64,000 bases of DNA from Spirochaetota bacterium. GTDB lineage: Bacteria > Spirochaetota > Spirochaetia > Treponematales > UBA12059. The stretch is taken from assembly GCA_022703505.1 (NCBI GenBank), contig JAKLDN010000007.1:163933-227932 (forward strand). The letters run 5' to 3'. Shown one piece after another: positions 9,556-18,794 of this stretch. Under the pieces are notes generated by a model. It saw only the letters and a list, made by a program, of their open reading frames with translations, searched no databases and had not been told where the DNA came from. Both the position numbers and the translations under genes were made by a program. Every line of letters starts with the position of its first letter. Positions within the stretch are counted from its first letter, which is position 1.

Positions 9556-10710
9556 GTGCTCAAGCTGCTTGTAGTTCCATCACGATATCCCAACGACTTC
9601 AACAAGCTGCAAGGGTCTTTTTATCGCGAACAATCCTTGGCTCTCGCGAAACTTCAAATTGATGTTAGAGTCCTGGCCGTTGTAGGGTACTCCTTGAAGG
9701 AAATCCTGAAAAACAGGAAAATACTCGGAACACGGAAAGAATACCTGGATTCCGGAGTTTTGACCGTCGTCCGAAGTGTCTTCAATGTGCCAAAGCTGAA
9801 GCGTTTGAATTATTTCTTTCGAGCCGTGCTCGGTCTCTCGGAATACAATAAACTTTGTGCTGATTGGAAACCGGATATCATACTTGCACATTCCTTTGCC
9901 GGGGGTGATATCGCGGGAAGGATTTCAGATCGTACCCGGATACCTTTCGCTATCACGGAACACTCTTCGAAGTTTTTCAAGAAGCTGCATTTCTACGAAG
10001 CGCTCAAAGCTCAAGAGGTATTTCGAAAGGCTTCTCGCCGTTGGGCGGTGAGTCCCGCCCTGGCGAACCAACTTCGGCAAACCTTCGATCTTACGTTCGA
10101 GACTATGCCCAATTCGGTGGACAAAGATATGTTCAAGCCCGGTGGAAGAGTCCGTAGTGCAGGTGACCCTGTCGTTTTCTTGAACATCGGAAACCTTGTC
10201 CCCGTAAAACGCACCTATGAGTTGATCTTGGCGTTCCATCATGCCCGGATCAAGTGTTCTCTGCCGTTGAAGCTGCGTATCGTGGGCGGTGGTCCCGAAA
10301 GAAAGCGGTTGGAAAGGCTGATCGTCAAGCTTGAGGAGCAAGCGATGATCGAGCTTGTAGGGACGCTGCCTCGCGACAAGGTGGCCAACATTATCGCTGA
10401 ATCCGATTGTCTCGTCGTCGCCAGCCGAGTCGAGACCTTCGGTGTTGTGATTATAGAATCTCTGTCCTGCGGAGTACCTGTCATTTCGACCCGGTGCGGC
10501 GGACCGGAGCATATTCTGGCCGAGGCCCCGTTCTGTAGTCTGGTGGAAGATGTCGATAAATCCTTGGCCTCCAAGATGATCGAATTCGCGGAGAGAGGAT
10601 CCGTGGACCGGGAAGCGATCCGGACATTCGCCGTCGAACGGTATTCCGCGGAAGCGGTGGCAAGAAGATATATTGAGGAATTGTCTAGTATTATCACCCA
10701 ACCGAAATAA
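9556..10710 (+). CDS. GT4-type glycosyltransferase
   Basis: A 384-residue GT-B glycosyltransferase with a GTG start 9 bp after the broken GT2 gene. The N-terminal acceptor domain begins LLVVPSRYPNDFNKLQGSFYR. The C-terminal domain has FLNIGNLVPVKRTYELILAF and the donor-binding segment SRVETFGVVIIESLSCGVPV with the E-x7-E pair, then CGGPEHI. It acts at the cytoplasmic membrane face in polysaccharide assembly. Donor and acceptor sugars cannot be read from sequence. GC is lower than in the WbpB-E-D-A block. Confidence 0.88.
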   Translation: MLKLLVVPSRYPNDFNKLQGSFYREQSLALAKLQIDVRVLAVVGYSLKEILKNRKILGTRKEYLDSGVLTVVRSVFNVPKLKRLNYFFRAVLGLSEYNKLCADWKPDIILAHSFAGGDIAGRISDRTRIPFAITEHSSKFFKKLHFYEALKAQEVFRKASRRWAVSPALANQLRQTFDLTFETMPNSVDKDMFKPGGRVRSAGDPVVFLNIGNLVPVKRTYELILAFHHARIKCSLPLKLRIVGGGPERKRLERLIVKLEEQAMIELVGTLPRDKVANIIAESDCLVVASRVETFGVVIIESLSCGVPVISTRCGGPEHILAEAPFCSLVEDVDKSLASKMIEFAERGSVDREAIRTFAVERYSAEAVARRYIEELSSIITQPK

Positions 10711-10745
10711 TTGCACTCTAGGAAGCTTGTACGAGAAGGAGCGAT

Positions 10746-11852
10746 ATGGTCAGGAAAAGTGTCCTTCACATCTCCACGGCTCACCGTGCCCTTGACACGA
10801 GGATCTTCCATAAGGAATGCGTCTCTCTGTCCCGGGCAGGATTCGACGTCACCGTAATGGCCCGGCACGACAGGGACGAGAAGGTCTCCGGTGTGCGGAT
10901 CATCGGTCTACCCACGGACCGGAACCGATTTATCCGTATGTTTTTTGGTCCGTTCCGGGCGTTATATGGAGCTTTAGGACAGCATGTGGACGTGGCGCAC
11001 TTCCACGACCTTGAGTTGTTTCCCGTGATGCTGGCCCTGAAGGCCGTCGGCAAGAAGGTGGTGTTTGATTACCATGAGAACTACACAGCCCAGGTGATGG
11101 GAAAAAAATACTTGGGTTCGGATTGTGTCCGGATGTTCATCCGAACCATCGTGCGCCGGATGGAGAAGGGCATCGATCGAATGGCGGACGCCGTAGTGGC
11201 CGCGACGGATCCGATCAGCTTCCTTCATGACTCACCCTTGAAGGTCACGATCAACAATTTCGCAATCCTGGAGACGATCGACCGGATCGCCCCGGCGGTA
11301 GTCGAAAAAAAGAGGCCCGTCGTGGTGTACTCCGGCGCGCTCCGAGCGGATCGCTGCATCCGTGAAATCGTCGGGGCTATGAACCGGGTCGGGAATGAGG
11401 CGGAACTTTGGCTGATGGGAGCATGGAGTTCCCCGGTTTTCAGGGAAGAGTGTCTGGGTCTGTCGGAAAAGGGGAATGTCAAGGATCTTGGTTTCCTGGA
11501 TTTCGAGACGATGTACTCCTTCATTAAGGCCGGCGATGTCGGGATCGCTCTGTCCCGGCCCCACGGGAATTCCTTGGAAGGCCAGCCGAACAAATTGTTT
11601 GAGTATGCCGCTTGCGGAAAACCGATCATTACTTCCGATTTTCTGTACCGCAGAAAACTTTTAGGCGAGGCCGCGGCATATGTGGATCCCTTGGATCCTG
11701 AATCGATAGCCTACGCTATCCTGGACGTTGTCCGAAACCCGGAAAGGGCGGCAGCAACGGGTCGCCGCGGGAGGCTTCTGACGGAGGAACGGTTCTCTTG
11801 GGAATCAGAGGCGAGGAAATTAGTCGATCTTTATCGAACGCTGGTTAACTGA
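10746..11852 (+). CDS. GT4-type glycosyltransferase
   Basis: A 368-residue GT-B glycosyltransferase. The start MVRKSVLHISTAHRALDTRI is preceded by an AGAAGGAG site. DVAHFHDLELFPVML and FDYHENY are N-terminal landmarks of this subgroup. The C-terminal domain carries VVYSGALRADRCIREIVGAM and SLEGQPNKLFEYAACGKPI, where the Glu of LFEYAACG is the usual donor-binding residue. It lies 35 bp after the preceding GT4 gene on the same strand. The specific linkage made is unknown. Confidence 0.87.
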   Translation: MVRKSVLHISTAHRALDTRIFHKECVSLSRAGFDVTVMARHDRDEKVSGVRIIGLPTDRNRFIRMFFGPFRALYGALGQHVDVAHFHDLELFPVMLALKAVGKKVVFDYHENYTAQVMGKKYLGSDCVRMFIRTIVRRMEKGIDRMADAVVAATDPISFLHDSPLKVTINNFAILETIDRIAPAVVEKKRPVVVYSGALRADRCIREIVGAMNRVGNEAELWLMGAWSSPVFREECLGLSEKGNVKDLGFLDFETMYSFIKAGDVGIALSRPHGNSLEGQPNKLFEYAACGKPIITSDFLYRRKLLGEAAAYVDPLDPESIAYAILDVVRNPERAAATGRRGRLLTEERFSWESEARKLVDLYRTLVN

Positions 11853-11911
11853 TATTATTCGAATCATCGATCATTGAGACGTGCTAATCGACTATATGAA
11901 AGGATTTTACG

Positions 11912-13030
11912 TTGTCCATCGTCCCTACATTGATCACGATAATCGGTGCCCGTCCTCAGTTCATTAAGGCCGCCGCGGTCTCGGCCCGTCTTGCCTCCGC
12001 GGGAATCCGTGAAGACATACTCCACACGGGACAGCACTACGACGCGAATATGTCCGGGAACTTTTTCTCCGAGTTAGGGATTCCCGAACCCCGGTGGAAT
12101 CTTGAGTCGGGCTCCGGAAAGCACGGCGCCCAGACGGCCAAGATGCTGTCCGGGATCGAGGAGATCCTGGAGGCGGAACGTCCTTCCGCGGTCCTCCTGT
12201 ACGGGGACACTACTTCTACCCTTGCGGGGGCCCTGGCCGCGGTCAAGCTGGGGATTCCCGTCGCACATATCGAGGCGGGACTTCGAAGGTATGACCGGAC
12301 GATCCCAGAAGAGGTAAATCGGAGACTCACGGACCATGTTTCTGATCTTTTATTCGCGCCCACGAAGACCGCAATGGAAAACCTCAGGAAAGAAGGGCTC
12401 CTAGAAGGAGCCCACCTGGTGGGGGACGTGATGCTAGATCTCGCACTGGATACCAGGGCAGGGGAGACCTACGGCCTGGTCCCTCTCCGGTTCGGACTTG
12501 CGTCTCGCGGTTATGTGTACGCTACGATCCACCGTCAGGAAAATACGGATGTCCCTGAAAAAGCCCGAATCATATGGGAATCGTTTTGCTCCTTGGCGGA
12601 GGATGGGATTCCGATCGTATTGCCTCTCCATCCCAGAACCCGAAGAAAGCTCGCCGAACTGGGAATCCAAGTGGATAGGAGACCTGGAAGGTTTTCCGTA
12701 CTGGATCCGGTATCCTACAAGGAGTCCATCTCCCTGGCCGGGAATGCTAGATTTGTGGCGACGGATTCCGGCGGAGTCCAGAGAGAAAGCGGCTTCCTGG
12801 GTGTCCCCTGCGTGATCATCAACTACTCCACAGGTTGGGAAGAAGTCTTGTCGGGTGGAGGCGCCGTACTTTTAGGAAAAGATTTTTCTCGGCTGAAAGA
12901 CCTCCTTAAATCGGCATGGAAGAATCCTCCGACGGTGTCGGACGTGGGTAAAGAATTCGGCGGGGGGAAGGCCTCATCCCGGATCGTCGAAATCCTTCAT
13001 GATTATCTTGAGACCGTGATCCAGGTTTAG
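11912..13030 (+). CDS. WecB/WbpI family UDP-sugar 2-epimerase
   Basis: Non-hydrolysing 2-epimerase. Given the neighbours, the likely reaction is UDP-GlcNAc3NAcA to UDP-ManNAc3NAcA (WbpI), though UDP-GlcNAc to UDP-ManNAc (WecB) is possible. Motifs are TIIGARPQFIKAAAVS at the N-terminus, HTGQHYDANMSGNFF, LLYGDTTSTLAGALAA, HIEAGLRRYDRTIPEEVNRR and, near the end, TDSGGVQRESGFLGVPCV. The start is a TTG at 11912 after an AAAGGA site, giving 372 residues. It completes the five-enzyme set begun at 3.7 kb. Confidence 0.87.
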   Translation: MSIVPTLITIIGARPQFIKAAAVSARLASAGIREDILHTGQHYDANMSGNFFSELGIPEPRWNLESGSGKHGAQTAKMLSGIEEILEAERPSAVLLYGDTTSTLAGALAAVKLGIPVAHIEAGLRRYDRTIPEEVNRRLTDHVSDLLFAPTKTAMENLRKEGLLEGAHLVGDVMLDLALDTRAGETYGLVPLRFGLASRGYVYATIHRQENTDVPEKARIIWESFCSLAEDGIPIVLPLHPRTRRKLAELGIQVDRRPGRFSVLDPVSYKESISLAGNARFVATDSGGVQRESGFLGVPCVIINYSTGWEEVLSGGGAVLLGKDFSRLKDLLKSAWKNPPTVSDVGKEFGGGKASSRIVEILHDYLETVIQV

Positions 13031-13041
13031 GAAGGATCCTC

Positions 13042-13674
13042 ATGGCAAACAAACGCCGCATCCTCGTCCTGGCCCCCCATACGGACGACGGGGAGCTGGG
13101 CTGCGGGGCCGCCATCGCCCGGTTCGTGGAGCAGGGGGCCGAGGTCCACTACGTGGCCTTCTCCACGGCCAAGGAGTCCGTGCCCGCGGGGCTTCCGGAG
13201 AACATCCTGGAGGTCGAGGTCCGGGAGGCCACCCGGAGGCTCGGGATCCTACCGGAGAACCTTCACGTCTTCGGGTACACGGTTCGGAAGCTGAGCTACG
13301 TCCGGCAGGACATCCTGGAGGACATGGTCAAACTCCGGAACGCCCTGTCCCCGGACTTGGTGCTCATGCCCTCCCGGAACGACCTGCATCAGGACCATTC
13401 CACGGTGGCCTCCGAGGCGCTGCGGGCTTTCAAGAACACCTCCATCCTGGCCTATGAGCTTCCCTGGAACACCATCGACTTCTCGACCCAGGGCTTCGTG
13501 GTCGTGGAGCCCCGGCATGTGGACCGCAAGATCGAGGCCCTGGCGGCCTACGGGTCCCAGAAGATGCGGAAGTACATGGATCCCGAATATGTCCGGGGCT
13601 GGGCTCGGACCCGGGGGGTGCAGATCGGCCGTGACTTCGCGGAGGCTTTCGAGGTGATCCGATGGATCCTGTAG
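13042..13674 (+). CDS. PIG-L/LmbE family deacetylase
   Basis: A zinc-dependent N-deacetylase of 210 residues, with the metal motif near the start (LAPHTDDGELGCG) and the distal HQDHSTVASEALRAF. Such enzymes remove acetyl groups from GlcNAc-type sugars, here probably a sugar of the surface glycan or its nucleotide precursor. GGAAGGATC precedes the ATG. The last 13 bp overlap the next gene, an acyltransferase, so deacetylation and re-acylation at one position is an attractive but untested idea. GC returns to about 68% here. Confidence 0.85.
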   Translation: MANKRRILVLAPHTDDGELGCGAAIARFVEQGAEVHYVAFSTAKESVPAGLPENILEVEVREATRRLGILPENLHVFGYTVRKLSYVRQDILEDMVKLRNALSPDLVLMPSRNDLHQDHSTVASEALRAFKNTSILAYELPWNTIDFSTQGFVVVEPRHVDRKIEALAAYGSQKMRKYMDPEYVRGWARTRGVQIGRDFAEAFEVIRWIL

Positions 13675-14660
13675 CCTGGCCGAGCCTGGCCTTCTCCGGC
13701 ACGACGGCCGTCGAGGCGGCGGAACGGTTCCCCGAGGACCTGGATCTTTCCGCGCCAGCCCGGGACTTGCTGTCGGACCGGTCATTCCTCGGCCCCTCCA
13801 CCGCGGCGGAGCCCCGGGACGGGACGATACTTTTCCTGCAGGCCGCCGGACCGGAGGCCCTCGGACGTCTGGCCGGCCTGCGGGGCTGCCTGGTCCTCCT
13901 GCCGGCCGGAGCGGGTCCGGGCCCCCTGGCTCAGGAGAACGCGGTCCTCTTCGCCCGCAATCCGAAGTACGCCTATGCTCTTCTCATGACCGAGCTTTTC
14001 CCCCTGGTCCTCCAGCGGGGGACGTATTCGGCGGAACCACTCCCGGGTGTCCGGGCGGACCCGGGCTTTGTTCTGGACGAGGGCGTGACGATCGAGCCCT
14101 TCGTCACGATCGGCCGGGACGTCGTCATCGGTCCAGGAACGTACGTCATGAAGGGTGCGGCCCTCGGACCCCGGGTCCGGATCGGACGGGACTGCTTGAT
14201 CGGCGAGGGCGCGGTGATCGGGGATCCGGGCTTCGGCTTCGCCTTCGACGGGGACCGGCCTCCCCTGCGGATCCCCCAGTTGGGGGGCGTGGTGATCGGG
14301 GATCGGGCGGAGATCGGGGCTCTTTCCTGCGTGGATTCGGGAACCATCGACGCTACGGTAGTGGAAGAGGACGTCAAGATGAACAGCCACGTCCACATAG
14401 CCCACAACTGCAGGATCGGGAAGGGATCCGTCCTCGGAGCCGCCGTCAGCATCTCCGGAAGCACCCGCCTCGGAGAGCGATGTTGGTTGGGGCCCGGAAC
14501 CGTGGTGAGGAACAAGGTCATCCTCGGCGACGGGGTGACCGCGGGGATGGGTGCCGTAATTGTCAAGGACGTGGCCGCCCATCAGACGGTGGTCGGCCTT
14601 CCCGCCAAGCCCACGGGGAACGAGGTTCCCTGGTATCTATCCGAGAAGGGGACGCCGTGA
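13662..14660 (+). CDS. LpxD-like hexapeptide-repeat acyltransferase
   Basis: A 332-residue protein. A roughly 110-residue N-terminal domain without clear motifs precedes a long left-handed beta-helix (FVTIGRDVVIGPGTYV, RVRIGRDCLIGEGAVIGDPGFGFAFDG). The segment NSHVHIAHNCRIG places the catalytic His as in LpxD, the UDP-3-O-acyl-GlcN N-acyltransferase. It may acylate an amino sugar of the glycan, perhaps the one exposed by the overlapping deacetylase. True LpxD of lipid A synthesis is possible, but no lpxA or lpxB is beside it. Confidence 0.75.
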   Translation: MDPVAWPSLAFSGTTAVEAAERFPEDLDLSAPARDLLSDRSFLGPSTAAEPRDGTILFLQAAGPEALGRLAGLRGCLVLLPAGAGPGPLAQENAVLFARNPKYAYALLMTELFPLVLQRGTYSAEPLPGVRADPGFVLDEGVTIEPFVTIGRDVVIGPGTYVMKGAALGPRVRIGRDCLIGEGAVIGDPGFGFAFDGDRPPLRIPQLGGVVIGDRAEIGALSCVDSGTIDATVVEEDVKMNSHVHIAHNCRIGKGSVLGAAVSISGSTRLGERCWLGPGTVVRNKVILGDGVTAGMGAVIVKDVAAHQTVVGLPAKPTGNEVPWYLSEKGTP

Positions 14661-15925
14661 ACATCTGGATCGTCTGCCCCTACGCGGGGTCCGTCCGGCA
14701 TGGGATGAATTACCGCCCCTACTACTTCGGCCGGGAGTTCGCCCGGGCGGGGCACCGGGTCGTCGTGGTGTCCGGCTCGTACTCCCACCAGTTCGTGCGC
14801 CTTCCGGAGACGACGGGGACCTACACCAGGGAAACCCTGGACGGCATGGAATACGTGTGGATCAAGGTGCCCCGGTACCGCTCATCCGGGGATCCTGTCC
14901 GGACCTTGGGCTGGGCCCTATTCTGCCTACGCGTGGGCGGTGTCGCTCGCCTGGGCCTGCCGAGGCCGGACGCGATCGTCGTGTCCTCGCCCGTGCCGTA
15001 CCCCTTAGTGCCCGCCGCTCGCCTGGCCCGCCGCTTCGGCGCGAGGCTCGTGTTCGACGTCCGGGACCTTTGGCCCCTCAGCCTCACCGCCCTGGGCGGG
15101 TATTCGCAGCGGCATCCCTTCATCCGCCTGACCCAATGGGTCGAGGATTTCGCCTGCCGCAGGGCCGACCTGGTGGTCTCCGCCCTCCCGAACGCCCTGG
15201 AGCACATGTCCTCCCGAGGCCTGGATCCGGGCCGTTTCCTCTGGGTGTCCAACGGGGTGGACCCCGGGGACGCGGAAGCCGCGGAAGAAACCGATGTCGG
15301 GAGCATCGCCGGCGCACGCCCCGTTGCCTCCCGAGACGGCGAGTTCCACGTCTGCTACGCGGGCTCCTTCCACGAGCGTAACGTAGCCCTGGTCTTCGTG
15401 GAGGCCGCAGACCTGCTTCGGAAGCGGGGTATCGGCATCCGGTTCCACTTCCTAGGGAAGGACGGGGGCGGCAAGCCCGCCCTCCAGGCCCGGGCTCGGG
15501 AACTCGGGGCGGACAACGTGGTCTTCCACGATCCCATCCCGAGGTCCTCCATGCAGGGCTTCCTGGCCGGGATGGACGCCTGCCTGGCGGGCACCAAGGC
15601 CAGCCCCCTGTACCGCTTCGGGATCTCTTTGACCAAGCAGTTCGACTACATGCTGGCGGGCAAGCCCGTCGTCCTGTCCTCCAACGCCGTGGGGGACATC
15701 GTCAGCCGCACAGGCTGCGGGCTGGTCGTGGCCCCGGAGGATCCCGGAGCCGCCGCGGAGGCGATCGAGACCCTGGCCCGGATGGATCCCGCCGCCCGGG
15801 AGGAGATGGGACGCCGGGGCCGGGAGGCCCTGCTGGCGGAGTTCACCTACCCCAAGCTCGCGGCCCGGTTCCTGGAGGGGATTCAATCGGCGGTTGACCG
15901 TGGACGGTCCGGTCCTCGGGGATGA
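14657..15925 (+). CDS. GT4 glycosyltransferase, WbuB-like
   Basis: A 422-residue GT-B glycosyltransferase. The GTG at 14657 overlaps the preceding stop (GTGA) and begins MNIWIVCPYAGSVRHGMNYRPY, a typical WbuB-type N-terminus. LVFDVRDLWPLSLTALG and WVSNGVDP mark the middle. FGISLTKQFDYMLAGKPVVLSS is the donor-binding region. Enzymes of this type often add FucNAc- or ManNAc-like sugars to the lipid-linked primer, but the sugar used here is not determined. It ends 4 bp into the next gene. Confidence 0.87.
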   Translation: MNIWIVCPYAGSVRHGMNYRPYYFGREFARAGHRVVVVSGSYSHQFVRLPETTGTYTRETLDGMEYVWIKVPRYRSSGDPVRTLGWALFCLRVGGVARLGLPRPDAIVVSSPVPYPLVPAARLARRFGARLVFDVRDLWPLSLTALGGYSQRHPFIRLTQWVEDFACRRADLVVSALPNALEHMSSRGLDPGRFLWVSNGVDPGDAEAAEETDVGSIAGARPVASRDGEFHVCYAGSFHERNVALVFVEAADLLRKRGIGIRFHFLGKDGGGKPALQARARELGADNVVFHDPIPRSSMQGFLAGMDACLAGTKASPLYRFGISLTKQFDYMLAGKPVVLSSNAVGDIVSRTGCGLVVAPEDPGAAAEAIETLARMDPAAREEMGRRGREALLAEFTYPKLAARFLEGIQSAVDRGRSGPRG

Positions 15926-17079
15926 GGGCTTCTCTCGGCGCGATTTCCGTCTCGACTGCGGCGGTTTTCCTTGCCTCGGTCCTGTTCCTGTCGTGCGCCT
16001 CCCCGGGCCCCGCCCAAGCCCCCCGTCCGGGCTCGGTCAACCCTCGGCCGGGACCCGGGAAATCGTACTTCGTGGAGGCTTTCCGCATCGGATGGTACGA
16101 TAGCGTGCGGAACCCCGCGAATCCGAGGAGGCTTGCGGAAGCGGGATTCGACGTGGTGATGCCGTACGCCGGGAGTTTTTCCCTCGACCAGGTCCGGGAG
16201 TACCTCTCGGCCGCGGAAAAGGCGGGTATCGGAGTGCATATGGACGTGCCCCGCTACACCTACCGCGGGGCCGAGGGGAACGCCCTGGAGACGTTCATCC
16301 GGACCGTGCGGGACAATCCTTCCATCATCTCCTGGTATCTGGCCGATGAACCGGAATGGAGGCCGGGGCACAGCCCAGGACTACTAGAACGGGCATATTC
16401 CAGGGTGCGGGCCCTGGATGCCGAACGGGATATCGTACAAGTCTTCATGTTCCCCTTTCGGGCAGGAGCGTACCGGGGGTCCATGGACAGGATCTGGATC
16501 GATTGGTATCCCGTTCGCGCCGGATCCCGCGAACACCGGGCGTTCCGGGGTGGTCGGTACGCGGATCGGATGAAGTCGTTCGGAACCACGGCGGATCGAC
16601 TGGGTCTGCCGTTGACGGTCGTTGTTCAGGGCTATGGCGAGGGGGTGGACGGAAAGCCCCAGTTCGGCCGGCGCCTGCCGACACCGAGCGAGACCCGGTA
16701 CATGTTCTGGGCCTCCTTCCTGTCCCGCCCCGAGGAGATCCTCTACTGGACGCTCTACCGAACCCGGTCCGTCTGGCTGGAGGAGTCCCTCCTTCCCGAG
16801 GTGCGGGCCTTCCGGGAGCGCTTCCCCGACGCGGTCGAGTACGTTCCGGACCCGGGCTTCCGGATCCGGGGCGGCAAGGCCGACTCCATCCTCCTGGGGA
16901 ACGGCCGAGGGGATTTCTGGTTGGTGGTCTTGGACCAGGAGGGGAGGGATCATAAAATCATCCTCCAAGCCCCGGCGGGATACGCCTTTGCGGGCGGCCC
17001 CGGGATAGCAGCCCGGGAAACCGGTTTCCATCTTGGACCCTACGGGGTCCAACTACTGGAGATATCGGAGATACCCTGA
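15922..17079 (+). CDS. Lipoprotein with glycosidase-like barrel
   Basis: A 385-residue predicted lipoprotein with a hydrophobic signal segment and a loose spirochaetal lipobox ending at Cys25 (VLFLSC). The rest reads like a TIM-barrel glycosidase-type domain: FRIGWYDSVRNPANPRRLAEAGFD, AGIGVHMDVPRYTY and especially ISWYLADEPEW, a pattern often seen around the acid residue of such barrels. The family is not identified and catalysis is unproven. The ATG overlaps the stop of the glycosyltransferase gene, suggesting a link to surface glycan trimming or export. Confidence 0.6.
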   Translation: MRASLGAISVSTAAVFLASVLFLSCASPGPAQAPRPGSVNPRPGPGKSYFVEAFRIGWYDSVRNPANPRRLAEAGFDVVMPYAGSFSLDQVREYLSAAEKAGIGVHMDVPRYTYRGAEGNALETFIRTVRDNPSIISWYLADEPEWRPGHSPGLLERAYSRVRALDAERDIVQVFMFPFRAGAYRGSMDRIWIDWYPVRAGSREHRAFRGGRYADRMKSFGTTADRLGLPLTVVVQGYGEGVDGKPQFGRRLPTPSETRYMFWASFLSRPEEILYWTLYRTRSVWLEESLLPEVRAFRERFPDAVEYVPDPGFRIRGGKADSILLGNGRGDFWLVVLDQEGRDHKIILQAPAGYAFAGGPGIAARETGFHLGPYGVQLLEISEIP

Positions 17080-17198
17080 ATCTCCCGCCTATCCGCGCCG
17101 GGGCTTTGACGGTACAATACCCAGGTTTGCGGCCGGACTGCACGGCCCCGGGCAAACCCGAGCTGGTAGACCGGATTACGAAATTCGGAGGTCCTGAT

Positions 17199-18677
17199 TT
17201 GAAACGATCCGCAATTTTCCTGATCATAGCTCTTGTGGCGACCGCGTCCTTCGCCCAGCAGGTCCCGGTGCCCCAGGGGGCGGACCTGGTCGACGACTTC
17301 GGGGACGGAAGCCTCTCCCTCTTCTTCGACTTCTCCGGCGGGTACGACGAGAACCTCATCGTGAACGGCGGCGGGGGCCTGCAGTACTTCGGGGAGAACT
17401 TCGCCCTGACCGCGGAGGCCTACCTCCGCAAGGACGACGTCTACTCCGGGACCAGCGCCAACACCGCCACGGGCGGAATGGGGGGTCTCTACTTCTGGAT
17501 GGAAGCCGGGGGGGTCGCCTATCGGGCGGGGAACCTCTCCTTCCGGGCCGGCCGCCTGCCTCACTACGACTACGTCGACTCCCCGTACTCTCTCTTCATC
17601 AACGGGGATGGCCTTACGGCCAACCTCCTGGAGTTCACGTACGACGACGGGCGTTTCCTCTACTCCTCCCGGTGGATGGAGCTGAACCGGAACTCGGATG
17701 CTATAACGACCGTATACCCGATAGGCTTCCCGGATCGGGGCTCGAACCTCCACACCTTCGCAGTCCGCTTCGGGGACATGACCTTCGGAATTCAGGATGC
17801 CATCACTTACGCCGGAAAATCCTTCGATTTCGAGTACTTCATCTCCCCCATCCCCGCCTACATCATCCAGGACGCCCGGCGCCAGGGCGGCCGGCCCTGG
17901 ACCGAGACCGGGGAGGAGAACAACATCATCGGGATCTTCTGGACCTGGGACCGGACGGAGGGCTGGGATTTTCATGCCCAGTGGCTTTTGGACGACGGCA
18001 ACCTCCACTGGTTGAACCCTTCGGCTTTCCCGACCAACCAGCCCTACAAGATGGCCTGGGCAGGGGGCGCTTCCAAGGAGACCCCCTACGGGCGTTTCTC
18101 CTTCTATCATGCCGGGGCGACCAAGTACACCTTCGAACCTTCCTATGGGCTACCCGGCCGGGAATACGGCTACGCCTATTTCCCGGACGTGGTCTTCCGC
18201 CTCAAGGGCTCCCCCACGGACACGGCCATCCCCTTCGAGACCATGATGCTGGGCTACAAGTACGGGGAAAACAACCTGGCCTTCCTGGGGGCCTGGAACG
18301 GGGATCTAGCGGGCTTCGGTTTGGGAGCTTCCGTGGAATTCACGATCTCCGGGTCCAAGAGTCCCGCCAATGCCTGGCACGAGTACAATTACAACCCCGA
18401 CAACGGTACGGAGTTGTTGAATGAAGACCGCCTGGAGTGGAAGGTCCTGGCTTCCCTCGGGGCCACCCGGAGGATTTGGAAGCTAGACCTATACGCGGGT
18501 CTAGCCCTGGGGTACGTGATCAACGAGCTGGAGCTAGCGGCCTCGGGAGAGACAGCAGTCGAGACGCAGTACACCGACGTTCCGTATGAACAGCTCCAGA
18601 TCTGGCGCCCCTCCACGACAAGCCGCTTCCTCTGGGCCGCCACGGTGGGCGGCCGCTACCGCATCAAGATCAAGTAG
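17199..18677 (+). CDS. Outer-membrane beta-barrel (porin-like) protein
   Basis: A 492-residue predicted outer-membrane protein. I start at the TTG at 17199 after a GGAGG site because a clean signal peptide follows (MKRSAIFLIIALVATASFAQ). The mature part has many alternating aromatic/polar strands and glycines and no other transmembrane helix. It ends GRYRIKIK, without the usual terminal Phe. No close named family is recognised. A strong hairpin terminator follows 16 bp after the stop. Confidence 0.6.
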   Translation: MKRSAIFLIIALVATASFAQQVPVPQGADLVDDFGDGSLSLFFDFSGGYDENLIVNGGGGLQYFGENFALTAEAYLRKDDVYSGTSANTATGGMGGLYFWMEAGGVAYRAGNLSFRAGRLPHYDYVDSPYSLFINGDGLTANLLEFTYDDGRFLYSSRWMELNRNSDAITTVYPIGFPDRGSNLHTFAVRFGDMTFGIQDAITYAGKSFDFEYFISPIPAYIIQDARRQGGRPWTETGEENNIIGIFWTWDRTEGWDFHAQWLLDDGNLHWLNPSAFPTNQPYKMAWAGGASKETPYGRFSFYHAGATKYTFEPSYGLPGREYGYAYFPDVVFRLKGSPTDTAIPFETMMLGYKYGENNLAFLGAWNGDLAGFGLGASVEFTISGSKSPANAWHEYNYNPDNGTELLNEDRLEWKVLASLGATRRIWKLDLYAGLALGYVINELELAASGETAVETQYTDVPYEQLQIWRPSTTSRFLWAATVGGRYRIKIK

Positions 18678-18692
18678 CTGTTCTTCGGTATT

Positions 18693-18732
18693 AAACGGCG
18701 CGTTGCCGGGGATCCCGGGGCGCGCCGTTTTC
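18693..18732 (+). terminator. Rho-independent terminator after the porin-like gene
   Basis: Perfect 10-bp arms AAACGGCGCG at 18693-18702 and CGCGCCGTTT at 18721-18730, followed by TT. It separates the porin-like gene from the next outer-membrane gene. Confidence 0.8.
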
Positions 18733-18794
18733 ATATAATCAAGCAGTATTCCTAGGCGTCCGGTGGCGCCGTACCAAATCCTGGAGAAGTATTG

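Noticed and set aside
18693..18732. Possible member of the tandem-hairpin family
   Set aside because: Single hairpin directly after a stop codon with T residues following, so an ordinary terminator.
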